Shown here piece by piece: positions 16,999-26,653 of a stretch of DNA of 35,432 nt. Below the pieces are notes generated by a model that was not told the DNA's origin, ran no database searches, and saw only the letters and a program-made list of their open reading frames with translations. The translations under genes and the position numbers were made by a program. This stretch comes from a virus. Location: IMG/VR virus record IMGVR_UViG_3300031758_000265, positions 1-35,432 of that record; one strand, given 5' to 3'. The number at the start of each line of letters is the position of its first letter. Positions within the stretch are counted from its first letter, which is position 1.

Positions 16999-17609
16999 CA
17001 GACAAGCTGAACGCGAACACAGCCTTAGACAAGATTCTGGGTTATGTGGACTCGCCGTTCAAGCTGTTTGCTGTGATCCTGATGGCGGTCATCGCCTTCG
17101 CGGGTTATGCGCTTTACGAGAGTCAAGAGTTCATTCGTGACGCCTACAGGGAGTCCAAGAAGCTGCCTGAAATACGGACAGAGCGGGCAGAAGACGCTGC
17201 GACGATGCTTTTTAAGCAGACAGGCGCTACGGTTGTGGCGATCTTCAAGGTCAACCCGCTCTTTAACTCTCGCACCTTGTATCGCGCTTTCACAAAAGAA
17301 GGCAGAGACAAAAGCATTGAGGACATTGATGTTGGTCTGTTTACCCACAACGCTGCGAACAACGCCGATGTGGTCAAGCTGATGACCAACGAGATCCCCT
17401 GTGGGGAGTACCGTTACGCTCAGTCAGAGATTGGTCTTTGGTATTTGGAGAAGGGTGTCGCGTTTACCTGCCGCGTCAGCGTGCCGCCAGACTCATATCG
17501 TTTTGTGGGGCAGGTTACTGTGGGCTGGACGGAGCCACCAAAGAACCTCGAGCAGACCAAGTTCATGCTGGAGATCGCCAGCGCAATGCTGACAAAAAGA
17601 GGAGGCTGA
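16995..17609 (+). CDS. N-terminally anchored membrane protein, 204 aa
   Basis: One hydrophobic segment at residues 23-42 is followed by a 160-residue soluble domain, presumably periplasmic, with two cysteines (PCGEYRY and FTCRVSV) that could pair. No known catalytic motif is seen. It lies between another membrane protein and the holin, so it belongs to the lysis-linked cluster, but it is not a recognisable spanin. The segment VAIFKVNPLFNSRTLYRAF resembles small sensor-like or phage membrane proteins only loosely. Its ATG overlaps the previous TGA (ATGA). Confidence 0.72.
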   Translation: MTDKLNANTALDKILGYVDSPFKLFAVILMAVIAFAGYALYESQEFIRDAYRESKKLPEIRTERAEDAATMLFKQTGATVVAIFKVNPLFNSRTLYRAFTKEGRDKSIEDIDVGLFTHNAANNADVVKLMTNEIPCGEYRYAQSEIGLWYLEKGVAFTCRVSVPPDSYRFVGQVTVGWTEPPKNLEQTKFMLEIASAMLTKRGG

Positions 17610-17612
17610 GAT

Positions 17613-18107
17613 ATGGAGTGGCTTAAACAAATTGCACCGACGATTGCTACCGCGATGGGAGGCCCACTGGCTGGCATGGCCGTCTCTGCGATCTCCAAGG
17701 CCATTGGAGTCGATGAGGGAAAGGTCGGCGACCTGATCGCAAATAACAAGCTCACGGCTGACCAGATCGCGCAGGTCAAGCTCGCAGAGATTGAGTTGGC
17801 GAAGCAGGCGCAGGAACTGGGTCTGAACTTTGAAAAGCTCTCTGTTGAGGATCGCAAGAGTGCCAGGGAGATGCAAGCGACAACCCGCTCGATGATGCCG
17901 CCGATCCTGGCTGGCGCGGTCACATTGGGGTTTTTCGGCATCATGGTGATGATGTTCTTTAACCAGATCGACAGCAACAACCCTGCGATCCTGATGATGC
18001 TCGGTTCTCTGGGCACCGCATGGACAGGCATCATCGCCTACTATTTTGGATCGTCTGCCGGTTCGCAGGCTAAGACGGATCTGCTTTCTAAATCAGCGGG
18101 GAAATAA
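17613..18107 (+). CDS. Holin, 3TM superfamily type
   Basis: A 164-residue protein likely to permeabilise the inner membrane so that the endolysin can act. Residues 1-30 are moderately hydrophobic, residues 30-90 are helical (KLTADQIAQVKLAEIELAKQ), and clear membrane segments lie at 96-117 and 125-147 (GSLGTAWTGIIAYYFGSS). This matches the family called holin of the 3TM superfamily. A strong AGGAGG ribosome-binding site sits seven bases before the ATG. The endolysin starts two bases after it. Confidence 0.85.
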   Translation: MEWLKQIAPTIATAMGGPLAGMAVSAISKAIGVDEGKVGDLIANNKLTADQIAQVKLAEIELAKQAQELGLNFEKLSVEDRKSAREMQATTRSMMPPILAGAVTLGFFGIMVMMFFNQIDSNNPAILMMLGSLGTAWTGIIAYYFGSSAGSQAKTDLLSKSAGK

Positions 18108-18108
18108 C

Positions 18109-18618
18109 ATGAAAGACAACTGGGAAGAAGCGATCAAGCACATCCTCAAGTGGGAAGGCGGCTACGTCAATCATCCTGCTGATCCTGGCGGTATGACCAA
18201 TCTAGGGGTGACAAAACGAGTCTGGGAGGATTGGAGTGGAAAACCTGCTACCGAAGCCGACATGCGAGCGCTTACCGTGGAGATGGTTTCTCCGCTGTAC
18301 AAGAAACGGTATTGGGACGCTGTGCGCGGGGATGACCTTCCTAGTGGTGTTGATCTGTGCGTGTTTGATTGTGCCGTCAATGCTGGTGTTGGTCGGGCTA
18401 GTAAATTTCTTCAGCAAGCTGTTGGAGTGACGGCAGACGGTCAGATTGGTCCAGCGACGATGGCTGCGGTTGCGAGCAAGGAACCCGTTGCAATCATTGC
18501 GGATTTCTGTCATCTGCGCGAGGCCCACTACAAGAGTCTCTCAACCTTCGCCACGTTTGGCAAAGGCTGGATGAGGCGTCTGGACGGCATTGAGGCTGAG
18601 AGCAAACATCTGGCATAG
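18109..18618 (+). CDS. Endolysin, glycoside hydrolase 108 (N-acetylmuramidase)
   Basis: A 169-residue murein hydrolase. The catalytic motif EGGY has E16, followed by [15 protein letters not shown] (21-35). Residues about 85-165 contain the [21 protein letters not shown] and [11 protein letters not shown] elements of the PG_binding_3 domain. Length is normal. No signal peptide is present, so release needs the upstream holin. I choose the ATG at 18109 because it matches the family start; an upstream in-frame ATG lies within the holin gene. It ends with TAG, the only such stop among the confident intact genes I checked. Confidence 0.93.
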   Translation: MKDNWEEAIKHILKWEGGYVNHPADPGGMTNLGVTKRVWEDWSGKPATEADMRALTVEMVSPLYKKRYWDAVRGDDLPSGVDLCVFDCAVNAGVGRASKFLQQAVGVTADGQIGPATMAAVASKEPVAIIADFCHLREAHYKSLSTFATFGKGWMRRLDGIEAESKHLA

Positions 18619-18620
18619 GC

Positions 18621-19505
18621 ATGGCGACAAACCTCAATCAGCAGATACAGACGCCAGCGCCTCCGAGTATCGGATCGGCGCCGACTCTGTATGACCGCGC
18701 CTATCACGACCAGAGCAACAGCGCGATGAGAACATTCTTCATCAAGCTGATTAACGCGCTGGCAACGATTGCGGGGCCGCGAGGTGGCAAGTACCTAAAC
18801 ACTCCTTACGGAGCCTTCCAAGACGACACAGACCAAGCTGACGGATCAACCGCAGTCGCGTACTACTTCAGATACAACACGACAGACTACTCGAACGGCA
18901 TCAGCGTAGTCTCGCGCACCGCATCCTTCACTGCATCAATCGCCACCACGACACTGACTGTTTCGGCTATCTCTGCCGGCGCGATCTTCCCGTCAATGCA
19001 GATCAGCGGAACCGGCGTTACGGCTGGCACCAGGATCGTCGCGCAGCTAACGGGTACTGCTGGCGGCACTGGGACATACACCGTATCTGCCTCTCAGACA
19101 GTTACATCAACCGCAATGACGGGCGATCTGCCATCAAAAATTGTCGTGTCTCAAGATGGCTTGTACAACGCTCAATTTAGTGCGCAGTTCATCAACACGA
19201 CGAACGATGTTCAGGACATAAACATCTGGTTCCGCAAGAATGGGACTGACATCGCTGGATCAAATAGTCAATTCGGCATCAAGGCACGCAAGTCAACTGG
19301 ATCAGCTAGCCGGCTGATCGCGGCGATGAACTTCTACATTGAGCTTGCTGAAAACGATTATTTTGAGATGATGTGGAGGGTGTCGGATTCTGGTGTGTCG
19401 ATGGAGCAATTCCCAGCAGTGACGGCGAGTGGATCGACACCCGACATCCCTGCGACTCCATCCATAATTCTGACTGTGACTTTTGTCTCTAACAGATCGG
19501 CGTGA
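18621..19505 (+). CDS. Virion structural protein with an inserted beta domain, 294 aa
   Basis: Residues 20-98 and 168-294 together match a phage structural protein type, with [35 protein letters not shown] and [19 protein letters not shown]; the second part has a jelly-roll look. Residues about 101-167 are a separate Thr/Ser/Gly-rich block ([37 protein letters not shown]), a repeat-like domain common in tail proteins, here interrupting the host fold. It starts two bases after the endolysin stop. Probably part of the tail or appendages. Confidence 0.78.
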   Translation: MATNLNQQIQTPAPPSIGSAPTLYDRAYHDQSNSAMRTFFIKLINALATIAGPRGGKYLNTPYGAFQDDTDQADGSTAVAYYFRYNTTDYSNGISVVSRTASFTASIATTTLTVSAISAGAIFPSMQISGTGVTAGTRIVAQLTGTAGGTGTYTVSASQTVTSTAMTGDLPSKIVVSQDGLYNAQFSAQFINTTNDVQDINIWFRKNGTDIAGSNSQFGIKARKSTGSASRLIAAMNFYIELAENDYFEMMWRVSDSGVSMEQFPAVTASGSTPDIPATPSIILTVTFVSNRSA

Positions 19506-19509
19506 AATC

Positions 19510-20991
19510 ATGGCCTATATTCCTCTGAAGATCCCGCCAGGCGTTTACCGTAACGGGACTGAGTATCAGTCTGCTGGCAGGTACTATGACGCCTCCCTGG
19601 TGCGCTGGTACGAAGGAACGATGCGCCCTGTCGGCGGGTGGCGCAAGCGCAGCACCGCGCAGATGACGGGATCGTGCCGAGGTTTCATCAATTGGCGGGA
19701 CAACAGTGGCAATCGCTGGATCGGTGCCGGCACGCATTCCAAGCTGTACGCGATGAACGAGGGCGGGACTCTCAAGGACATTACTCCGTCAGGCTTTACG
19801 GCTGGCAATGCCGATGCCATCGTCAAGATCGGTTACGGATACAGCACCTATGGCTCCTACTCCTACGGAGTTGCGCGGCCCGATCTGACCAACATTACAC
19901 CGGCTACGACTTGGAGTCTGGATACCTGGGGCGAGTATCTTGTGGGTTGCTCCAACTATGACCGCAAGCTCTACGAGTGGCAGCTAGGCTTTACGACGCC
20001 AACGCTGGCCGCAGTCATCGCCAACGCACCTACAAACAACGAGGCTTTACTTGTAACCTCGGAGCGGTTCCTGTTCGCGCTGGGCGCTGGTGGCAATCCT
20101 CGCAAGGTGCAATGGTGCGATCAGGAGAACAATACTGTCTGGACGCCTACCGCGACGAATCAGGCCGGTGACTTTGAGTTGGCGACAGTTGGCAATCTCA
20201 GGTGCGGCAAGCGCGTCAGAGGCATCAGCATCCTCTTTACTGATGTTGATGTCCATACGGCGACCTACATCGGCCTGCCCTATGTGTACAGCTTTGAGAA
20301 GGTTGGCTCTGCCTGCGGCGTGATTTCCTCGCAGTCCGTGGCGGCGATTGAGACTGCCGCGATCTGGATGTCTACATCCGGTTTTTGGATATATGACGGA
20401 TATGTCAAGCCTTTGCCTTGCGATGTCTCTGACTTTGTGTTCCAGGATCTCAATTTCTCGCAGGCGAGCAAGATCTACGCGGTCAACAACTCCAAATATG
20501 GCGAGATCTGGTGGTTCTACCCGTCATCGCAAGCCACCGAAAACGACTCTTATGTCGTGTACAACTACCGCGAAGGCCACTGGGCAATTGGCGATCTGGC
20601 TCGCACGGCGGGGACGGATCGAGGAGTCTTTGCCAACCCGCTAATGGTATCAAGCGACGGGTATATCTACGAGCATGAGGTTGGCTACGCCTACGACTCT
20701 GCGACGCCTTTTGCAGAGTCTGGCCCGATTGAGTTGGGTAATGGCGATCAAACGATGTCGGTCTTGCAATTGGTGCCTGACGAGCAGACACTGGGCGAGG
20801 TTCAGGTGTCCTTTAAGGTCAGGAGCTACCCGACATCGACTGAGACGACATTCGGTCCGTATACCGCGAGCCAGCCGACAGATGTGCGTTTTTCTGGACG
20901 CCAGGTCAAGGTCAGATATACGGGTGTCGCTCTCGATGATTGGCGTGTAGGTGTGCCGCGAATGGAAGCGGTGGCGGCAGGGAAGCGGTGA
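19510..20991 (+). CDS. Tail nozzle / DNA stabilisation protein (P22 gp10-like)
   Basis: A 493-residue beta-propeller-like protein that would close and extend the portal channel. Recognisable elements are IPPGVYRNGTEYQSAGRYYD, RWYEGTMRPVGGWRK, FINWRDNSGNRWIGAGTHSKLY and the later WMSTSGFWIYDGYVKPLPCDV, all typical of gp10-like packaged-DNA stabilisation proteins in short-tailed phages. The ATG at 19510 matches the family start, five bases after the preceding TGA; an upstream in-frame ATG lies inside the previous gene. It is followed by the putative ejection proteins. Confidence 0.87.
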   Translation: MAYIPLKIPPGVYRNGTEYQSAGRYYDASLVRWYEGTMRPVGGWRKRSTAQMTGSCRGFINWRDNSGNRWIGAGTHSKLYAMNEGGTLKDITPSGFTAGNADAIVKIGYGYSTYGSYSYGVARPDLTNITPATTWSLDTWGEYLVGCSNYDRKLYEWQLGFTTPTLAAVIANAPTNNEALLVTSERFLFALGAGGNPRKVQWCDQENNTVWTPTATNQAGDFELATVGNLRCGKRVRGISILFTDVDVHTATYIGLPYVYSFEKVGSACGVISSQSVAAIETAAIWMSTSGFWIYDGYVKPLPCDVSDFVFQDLNFSQASKIYAVNNSKYGEIWWFYPSSQATENDSYVVYNYREGHWAIGDLARTAGTDRGVFANPLMVSSDGYIYEHEVGYAYDSATPFAESGPIELGNGDQTMSVLQLVPDEQTLGEVQVSFKVRSYPTSTETTFGPYTASQPTDVRFSGRQVKVRYTGVALDDWRVGVPRMEAVAAGKR

Positions 20992-21029
20992 TGGCGCGTA
21001 AAATTGCTGATACTGAAAAAGGCTGAAAG

Positions 21030-21914
21030 ATGGCAACACGACTACCCTACTACGTTAGCGAAGGCGACATCTACAGCCGGATCATGGGCCAGCAGGCCGC
21101 GCCATCCACGATGGGGAATTACTACGAGGGTTTCACTGGTGGCTATGACCCAAATCTGTATCTGCGCCGCAAAGCTGCTACTACAGGTACATCGGATGGA
21201 GCAGGACCAGGTCTCCTTGACACTGGCGGCGGTGGTGCTGGTGATGTTGACTCCTCTGGTGGTCTATCTGGCAATCCCGCTGATGCCATTGCATTAGGTA
21301 ATGCGTTGTCAGCTTATGGAGGGTTGCTTGGTGGGTTTGCTCCTGGCGGCTTTTTGGCGGGCTTGCTGGGCAAAGGTCTTACATCGTCTGGCATTACTGC
21401 GTTGGGCGAGTTGGAGGCTAAAGCAGCAGAGATGGCAAACGATCAGGCCGCGATGGATGCTCTGGCAGGACTGTCAAATGCTGCTGTTGGAGAAGCAGAA
21501 GCGCAGGCCATTGCTGATGCAATAGCAAATGAATCTGGCCTGGCTGTAGCGGCTGATGCTCAAGCTGCTGCTGACGCCGCCGCTGCTGACGCTGCTGCCG
21601 GCGCTGCCGCTGCTGATGCAGCAGCCGGCGCTGCTGGCGCTGCTGCTGGTGCAGAGGCAGGATCAGGATTAGGTTATGGTGATGGCGGCTATGGCGGTTT
21701 CGGTGATGGTTCTGGTGGCTTTTACGCCAAAGGCGGCAAAGTCACGATGAGCGGCCTGCTTGTCGATGAGACGATACCCGGACCAGATGATGGATACGCT
21801 GCGCTTCAAGCCGGCGAGTATGTCATCAAGAAATCAACCACGAAGAAGCTGGGCGACAAGAAGCTGAAAGCCTTGAACGAAGGCCGAGCCAGTATCAAAA
21901 TGCGTAGGAAATAA
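21030..21914 (+). CDS. Low-complexity virion-associated protein, 294 aa
   Basis: The N-terminus is ordinary (RLPYYVSEGDIYSRIMGQQ). Residues 60-75 and 85-125 are Gly-rich, and residues 165-215 are almost pure Ala with Asp and Gly. A Gly/Tyr stretch (YGDGGYGGFGDG) is followed by FYAKGGKVTMSGLL and a C-terminal element GPDDGYAALQAGEYVIKKS, which recurs in internal or minor virion proteins of many phages. No enzymatic motif. It begins the run of putative ejection proteins. A 12-codon frame at 20991-21026 precedes it. Confidence 0.72.
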   Translation: MATRLPYYVSEGDIYSRIMGQQAAPSTMGNYYEGFTGGYDPNLYLRRKAATTGTSDGAGPGLLDTGGGGAGDVDSSGGLSGNPADAIALGNALSAYGGLLGGFAPGGFLAGLLGKGLTSSGITALGELEAKAAEMANDQAAMDALAGLSNAAVGEAEAQAIADAIANESGLAVAADAQAAADAAAADAAAGAAAADAAAGAAGAAAGAEAGSGLGYGDGGYGGFGDGSGGFYAKGGKVTMSGLLVDETIPGPDDGYAALQAGEYVIKKSTTKKLGDKKLKALNEGRASIKMRRK

Positions 21915-21925
21915 GGAGTAGGAAA

Positions 21926-22699
21926 ATGGCACTATTAGATTTTTTGTTTGGTGGCGGCAATGACACGCAAACAGTTCGACAGGAAATTGACCCTGCGATC
22001 CGAGAAGCCTATCTAGCAAATCTGGAGCAGGCTCGAGGCGTTGCGGCTGCGCTGCCGACTCGCCAGTTTGCTGGGTTTACTCCACTGTACGAGGCCGGCG
22101 AGAGGCAGCTTACAAACCTCGGGTTGACTCCGTTCATGCCCGAGGAGATCGCCGCCTTCCAGAATCCCTACGAGCAGCAGGTGGTGCAGCAAAGCCTGCA
22201 AGACATTGAGCAGCAGCGCCAGATGGCCCAAGCGCAAGAGGCGCAACGCGCCACGGCGGCACGGGCCTTTGGCGGGAGTCGGCAGGGCGTTGCGCAGTCG
22301 CTGACCAATGAGGCCGCGTTGCAGCAAGCCGCTCGCACTAGCGCACTGCTGCGTCAGCAAGGCTTTGGGCAGGCGGCGCAACTGGCGCAGCAGGCTCGGC
22401 AGATTGGCCGTCAGGGTGCGATGGATGTGATCGGGCTGGGTGGTGCGCGTCAGCAGTTGCAGCAGCAGCAGATGGATGCTCTGCGCAACATTGGCCTTGA
22501 GCGCCTTGGCATCTCGCAGGGTGCATTGAGCGGTCAGCTACCTAATCTGGGCATGACGCAGACATCGCCTTTGTACCGAAACACTGGCTCTAGCATCCTT
22601 GGCGGTGCATTGGCTGGATCGACGATCGGTAAAGGCATTGAGGGTCTGGGTGCCGGCTACGGCGCTGGATTCGGCGCATTGCTGGGCCTGCTGGGCTAA
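21926..22699 (+). CDS. Putative ejection / internal virion protein, 257 aa
   Basis: A 257-residue Gln- and Ala-rich helical protein. It contains NPYEQQVVQQSLQDIEQQRQ, ARAFGGSRQG and a long stretch of ALLRQQGFGQAAQLAQQARQ, then a Gly-rich hydrophobic C-terminus (GSSILGGALAGSTIGKG). The layout resembles DNA-transfer or internal virion proteins of podoviruses. An AAGGAG ribosome-binding site precedes the ATG. No catalytic motif is seen. It is followed after 10 bases by the next long helical protein. Confidence 0.75.
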   Translation: MALLDFLFGGGNDTQTVRQEIDPAIREAYLANLEQARGVAAALPTRQFAGFTPLYEAGERQLTNLGLTPFMPEEIAAFQNPYEQQVVQQSLQDIEQQRQMAQAQEAQRATAARAFGGSRQGVAQSLTNEAALQQAARTSALLRQQGFGQAAQLAQQARQIGRQGAMDVIGLGGARQQLQQQQMDALRNIGLERLGISQGALSGQLPNLGMTQTSPLYRNTGSSILGGALAGSTIGKGIEGLGAGYGAGFGALLGLLG

Positions 22700-22709
22700 G
22701 GAGTTAGAT

Positions 22710-24641
22710 ATGGCTACTGAGATGAGCTTGATGGATATGAGTCCTGAGCAGATGGACGCATATTTCAATAGCAGACAGCAATACTATGCTGGCAGACAGA
22801 GAGAACGTGACTTGGCTGACATTGCTAAGTTTCGAGAACAACTAGATCAGCTTGATGGGCCTCAACCTATAACGCGAAAATTTCTTTTAGACAGGATCAG
22901 CGATCTTACCGCGCGCACTGCTGCTGCTCCTGCTGCTGCTCCTGCTCCTGCCGCTGCGAGGCCAACTGTTGCCGAGCGTGTTGTTGATGCGCCTGTTGCC
23001 GCGCCTGTTGCGGTGGTTGCTCCAGCGCCTGCACCAGCGCCAATGTCTACGCGACCATCCATTGAAGGTCTGCTCGCTGATGCATCTGCTGCACCTGTTT
23101 CACCTGTTGCATCTGCTGCACCTGCCGCCAAGAGAAGTCAATCTGTTGAAGGATTGCTCGGATCGCTTTTCGGCGGCAATGAGCTTGAAGACCTGATGAC
23201 ACCGCAGCAACGTGCTGCGATTAACCAGCGCGGGTTGCTCGCCGCCGCAGCGGCACTGCTGCAAGCGGGCGGTCCATCGACACGCAGAGTCAGCTTAGGC
23301 CAGGCGCTTGGATCTGCCCTCGAGGCAGGGCAAACGGGCGCAGAGAGGGCGCAGCAGTCTGCCCTTACGCAGATGCTGACGCGGCAGAAGCTCGAGGAGG
23401 CGAGGCAGGAGGTTGAGTCTGCCAGAGACTTTAGGGCGATGTTTGGTGTAATGGGCGCCGCTGGTGGCACTGGTGGTGCTGGTGGGCCTCAAACTATAAC
23501 GCCAGCGCAAGCGCTTTTGGTATCTGGGATGCCTGCTGGCCCAACGGTTCAGCGTGCATCTCTTATCGGTCAAGCAGTTCCTGAAGGAGCCGCTACTGCC
23601 AGTGCATCGAACTTGATGAATATGCTCACTCCAGAGCAGCGAGCAATTATTTCTCGGATGAAGCCCACTCAAGGGATGCAGGAACTGATGAAAATTTCCT
23701 CGCTTGCTGCTGAGTTTGGCCCAAGACAGACTGTAGTTCGCGGTGGTAAACCTGTGGTCATCAGGACAAATAAATTGGGACAAGAGCAGATCGTTGAAGG
23801 TGATGCGCCAATAGAGTCTTTGCAGTTTGGCAAGGCAGAGCCTGGCGTAAGGAATGGCAAAGATGTCATGATTCAGACCAATGCTTTTGGCGAAGAAAGG
23901 GTTGTTAGTGGAGCAGCCCCATATCAACCAAAGCCATCTGACATTGTTGCTACTGAATACATTTCCGGGCGAACCCTTGCTGGCACAGGACAGCCCGGAA
24001 TGGTTTCTGTTGGACAGTACAGAGAACAAATCCGGCCAACCACGACTGTCAACCTTCCTGGCAATAAAGAGTTTGTGAGCGGTGCTGCTTCACAGGCCAT
24101 CAAGACTCTTGATGAGATGACGCAAAACGCTAGGGCAGCGGTTAGCACTCTTTCGACCATTGAGAGAATTGCTCCAGCAATTGACACTGCTGTCATTGGT
24201 CCTGCCGCTGATTACAGGACAACAATGCTCCGAATTGGACAACAGCTTGGAGTTGCTGGTCAGAATGAATCTGAAAGACTTGCCAACACAAGGACAGTTG
24301 TTCAGGGTCTTGCACAACTTGAGCTTGAGGCCGCTCAACAAATGAGAGGGCAGGGTGCTTTGACTGATACAGAGCGCGGAATCTTGCGTCGCGCTGCGGC
24401 TGGAGATCAAACGCTTTCTGCTCCTGAGTTGAGGTCGGCTTTGGCTACGGCCAAAAAAGTTGCAACAGCACGCATAGAGGCTCAACAAGATTATCTAAAT
24501 CGCGCCAGAAAAATTAAAGATTTCCAACAGTTTGCGCCTTTATATGAGATCACAACACCATCTAGTGGATCTGCGCCAAGTCTACTCAACTCATTAGATG
24601 CTGAAATTCAGCGCCGGCAGCAATTTCAAGGGGGCAGATGA
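22710..24641 (+). CDS. Putative ejection / internal virion protein, 643 aa
   Basis: A 643-residue mostly helical protein. Residues 1-65 are charged helices; residues 68-145 are Ala/Pro-rich linkers (PAAAPAPAAARPTV type); residues 160-260 resemble the region of phage internal proteins with QRGLLAAAAALLQAGGPSTRR and LGQALGSALEAGQ. Residues 450-625 are long helices. I choose the ATG at 22710, which follows AAGGAGTTAGAT, over an upstream ATG inside the previous gene. Probably released with the DNA and forming part of the trans-envelope channel; this is inferred from position and composition. Confidence 0.75.
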   Translation: MATEMSLMDMSPEQMDAYFNSRQQYYAGRQRERDLADIAKFREQLDQLDGPQPITRKFLLDRISDLTARTAAAPAAAPAPAAARPTVAERVVDAPVAAPVAVVAPAPAPAPMSTRPSIEGLLADASAAPVSPVASAAPAAKRSQSVEGLLGSLFGGNELEDLMTPQQRAAINQRGLLAAAAALLQAGGPSTRRVSLGQALGSALEAGQTGAERAQQSALTQMLTRQKLEEARQEVESARDFRAMFGVMGAAGGTGGAGGPQTITPAQALLVSGMPAGPTVQRASLIGQAVPEGAATASASNLMNMLTPEQRAIISRMKPTQGMQELMKISSLAAEFGPRQTVVRGGKPVVIRTNKLGQEQIVEGDAPIESLQFGKAEPGVRNGKDVMIQTNAFGEERVVSGAAPYQPKPSDIVATEYISGRTLAGTGQPGMVSVGQYREQIRPTTTVNLPGNKEFVSGAASQAIKTLDEMTQNARAAVSTLSTIERIAPAIDTAVIGPAADYRTTMLRIGQQLGVAGQNESERLANTRTVVQGLAQLELEAAQQMRGQGALTDTERGILRRAAAGDQTLSAPELRSALATAKKVATARIEAQQDYLNRARKIKDFQQFAPLYEITTPSSGSAPSLLNSLDAEIQRRQQFQGGR

Positions 24642-26653
24642 TGGCTTTCGAGCAATTTACTACTGAGGAATTGCAGAAGATTAGGGGCGGTGACCTGTCT
24701 GGTCTGTCTTTAGAAAAGCTCCAATTGCTTAGAAGTGAGGTTGCTGGAATGCAGCAGCCAGTGCAAGCGGCGCCTGTTGCACCTGCGGCACAGGCTCCCA
24801 TTGAGCCTGAGCCGACTCAGCGGCTGCGCTCGATGGCTCAAGGCGTTACTCTTGGCGGTGCAGATGAAATAGAAGCGCGTCTTAGGTCAGCCGTTACTGG
24901 GCGTCCTTATGAGGAAGTGCTTGCAGAAATTCGCGGCCAGATGCGAGCGTATCAGCAACAAGCACCGCTAGAGTCGCTTGGATATGAAGCGTTTGGCGGG
25001 ATGCTGCCGGCTGCTGGCGTTACTCTGGCAACTGGTGGCGCTGGAGCGCCTGCTGCGGCTGCGATGACCGGGCCTCGGGTGCTTCCTCTTATTAAAGGAT
25101 TAGCAGGAACATCTGCCATTGGTGGCGCTCAGGGTGGCGTGACAGGTTTCCTGACAGGTGAAGGCGACATTTATGAGCGCCTTGCAAGGATCCCGCAATC
25201 AACAGTAATCGGGGCTACTGTCGCTCCTGGCGTGCAGGCTGCGTTTTTGGGTCTTGGCAAACTGACAGATTCAGTTGTTGACTATGCTCGCCGTTTTGCT
25301 GGTGGCCGTGGAGGCAAAGCAGCAGAGGCCGAGATCCAGCGCCTTGCATCTGAGAGTGGTTTAACCACTGATGAAATCGTACAACGCATCGCTAACGGCG
25401 AGATCATGGCAGAGAACCAGACTCTGCTTAATGCTGTGCGCGGTCTGTACGCAATGGGAGGTCAAGCAGCGACGACGATTCAAAGCGCTTTGACTCGCAG
25501 GCCGGATCAACTGCGCAACGATGTGCTATCAGAGATGCAACAAAGATTAGTTGGCCCTGGTGCGCCTCCTAATGTTCTTCGCTATTTCAAGGCCACAGAT
25601 GATGAGGCGCGCCAACTTGAAAACAGACTTTACACACAAGCATTTAAAACGGGCGGCGTTATTGATGAAGGACTTCTTGCTAGTCTGACGGATGCACTAA
25701 AACGATCTCCTTCTGCCGTGAAGGACATCAACGATATTTATGTCGCGCAGACAGGTAAAAAGCCTTTCTTTTCTTTTGACAAAAAAGGCGAAGTCACATT
25801 TGCAAGAGCGCCGACGCTAGAGGACGCTGAGATCATTCGTCGCGGCCTTCAAGCAACCATCAATTCGGCCTATACATCAGGCCGTGGCGGTGTTGGAGAA
25901 GCTCTAAAACCTGTTGAAACTTCTCTGCGCACCGCGATAGACGAGTCATCTCAAGCCGTATCTGCTGCGAGACAACAGGCGGCGCAGCGTCGCACTGCGC
26001 GAGACGCCTTCAAAGAGGGTAGAACAGTGTTCGGCAAGAGTGCCGACGAAGTTGACATTTATATGCAGACCATCATGAACGACCCTGCATCTGTCAACGC
26101 TTTCAGGGCTGGCGTGATGGATGCAGTTCGTAACCAAATGGGGTCTGGACGCGCCAAGTCTATGATGGGCTTATTTAATAATCCCGAGAGCAAGCAAGGC
26201 GCAATCCTGCGGACAATCTATCCTGGCGATGAGCTTGATGGCATCCTCAATCGCATCTCTGTCGCATCGCAGTCGCAGACCGCCAAGAATGTTGTTCTTG
26301 GCGGCTCGCTGACTACACCAACCGCTATGCAAGCAAAGCGCTTTGGAGAAAGCGTTACGGCAGATGATCTTGCTGGCGTTGTGCAAGGAAGCCCATTAGC
26401 GGCCATAAGGGTCATTGGCAAAGTCGCTGGCGAATCTAGCAAAGGCTTGTCTGAGCGTGACCGCAACAGGATCGCACAAATACTTGTCAACGAAGACCCG
26501 AACATCGTGCGCAATGCGCTGGTTGACGAAAGCGGGATGGCGCGCTTGCAGCAATCCATCAACATGGCAATGAGAACGCTAGGCAAGACAGTGCCATATG
26601 GCGCTGGCTATCTTGGCGCAACAATGCCGAGGTTTCAGTCTCAGGGTAAATAA
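24638..26653 (+). CDS. Putative ejection / internal virion protein, 671 aa
   Basis: A 671-residue protein. Its residues 110-180 contain two or three hydrophobic Gly/Ala stretches (GMLPAAGVTLATGGAGAPAA, GTSAIGGAQGGVTGFLTG), suited to entering a membrane during DNA ejection. The remainder is helical, with a structured middle (VLSEMQQRLVGPGAPPNVLR, LTDALKRSPSAVKDINDIY). No enzymatic motif is recognised. Its start overlaps the previous stop (ATGATG; either ATG may be used), and the next gene starts immediately after its TAA. The size and order suit the third of a set of ejection proteins. Confidence 0.75.
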   Translation: MMAFEQFTTEELQKIRGGDLSGLSLEKLQLLRSEVAGMQQPVQAAPVAPAAQAPIEPEPTQRLRSMAQGVTLGGADEIEARLRSAVTGRPYEEVLAEIRGQMRAYQQQAPLESLGYEAFGGMLPAAGVTLATGGAGAPAAAAMTGPRVLPLIKGLAGTSAIGGAQGGVTGFLTGEGDIYERLARIPQSTVIGATVAPGVQAAFLGLGKLTDSVVDYARRFAGGRGGKAAEAEIQRLASESGLTTDEIVQRIANGEIMAENQTLLNAVRGLYAMGGQAATTIQSALTRRPDQLRNDVLSEMQQRLVGPGAPPNVLRYFKATDDEARQLENRLYTQAFKTGGVIDEGLLASLTDALKRSPSAVKDINDIYVAQTGKKPFFSFDKKGEVTFARAPTLEDAEIIRRGLQATINSAYTSGRGGVGEALKPVETSLRTAIDESSQAVSAARQQAAQRRTARDAFKEGRTVFGKSADEVDIYMQTIMNDPASVNAFRAGVMDAVRNQMGSGRAKSMMGLFNNPESKQGAILRTIYPGDELDGILNRISVASQSQTAKNVVLGGSLTTPTAMQAKRFGESVTADDLAGVVQGSPLAAIRVIGKVAGESSKGLSERDRNRIAQILVNEDPNIVRNALVDESGMARLQQSINMAMRTLGKTVPYGAGYLGATMPRFQSQGK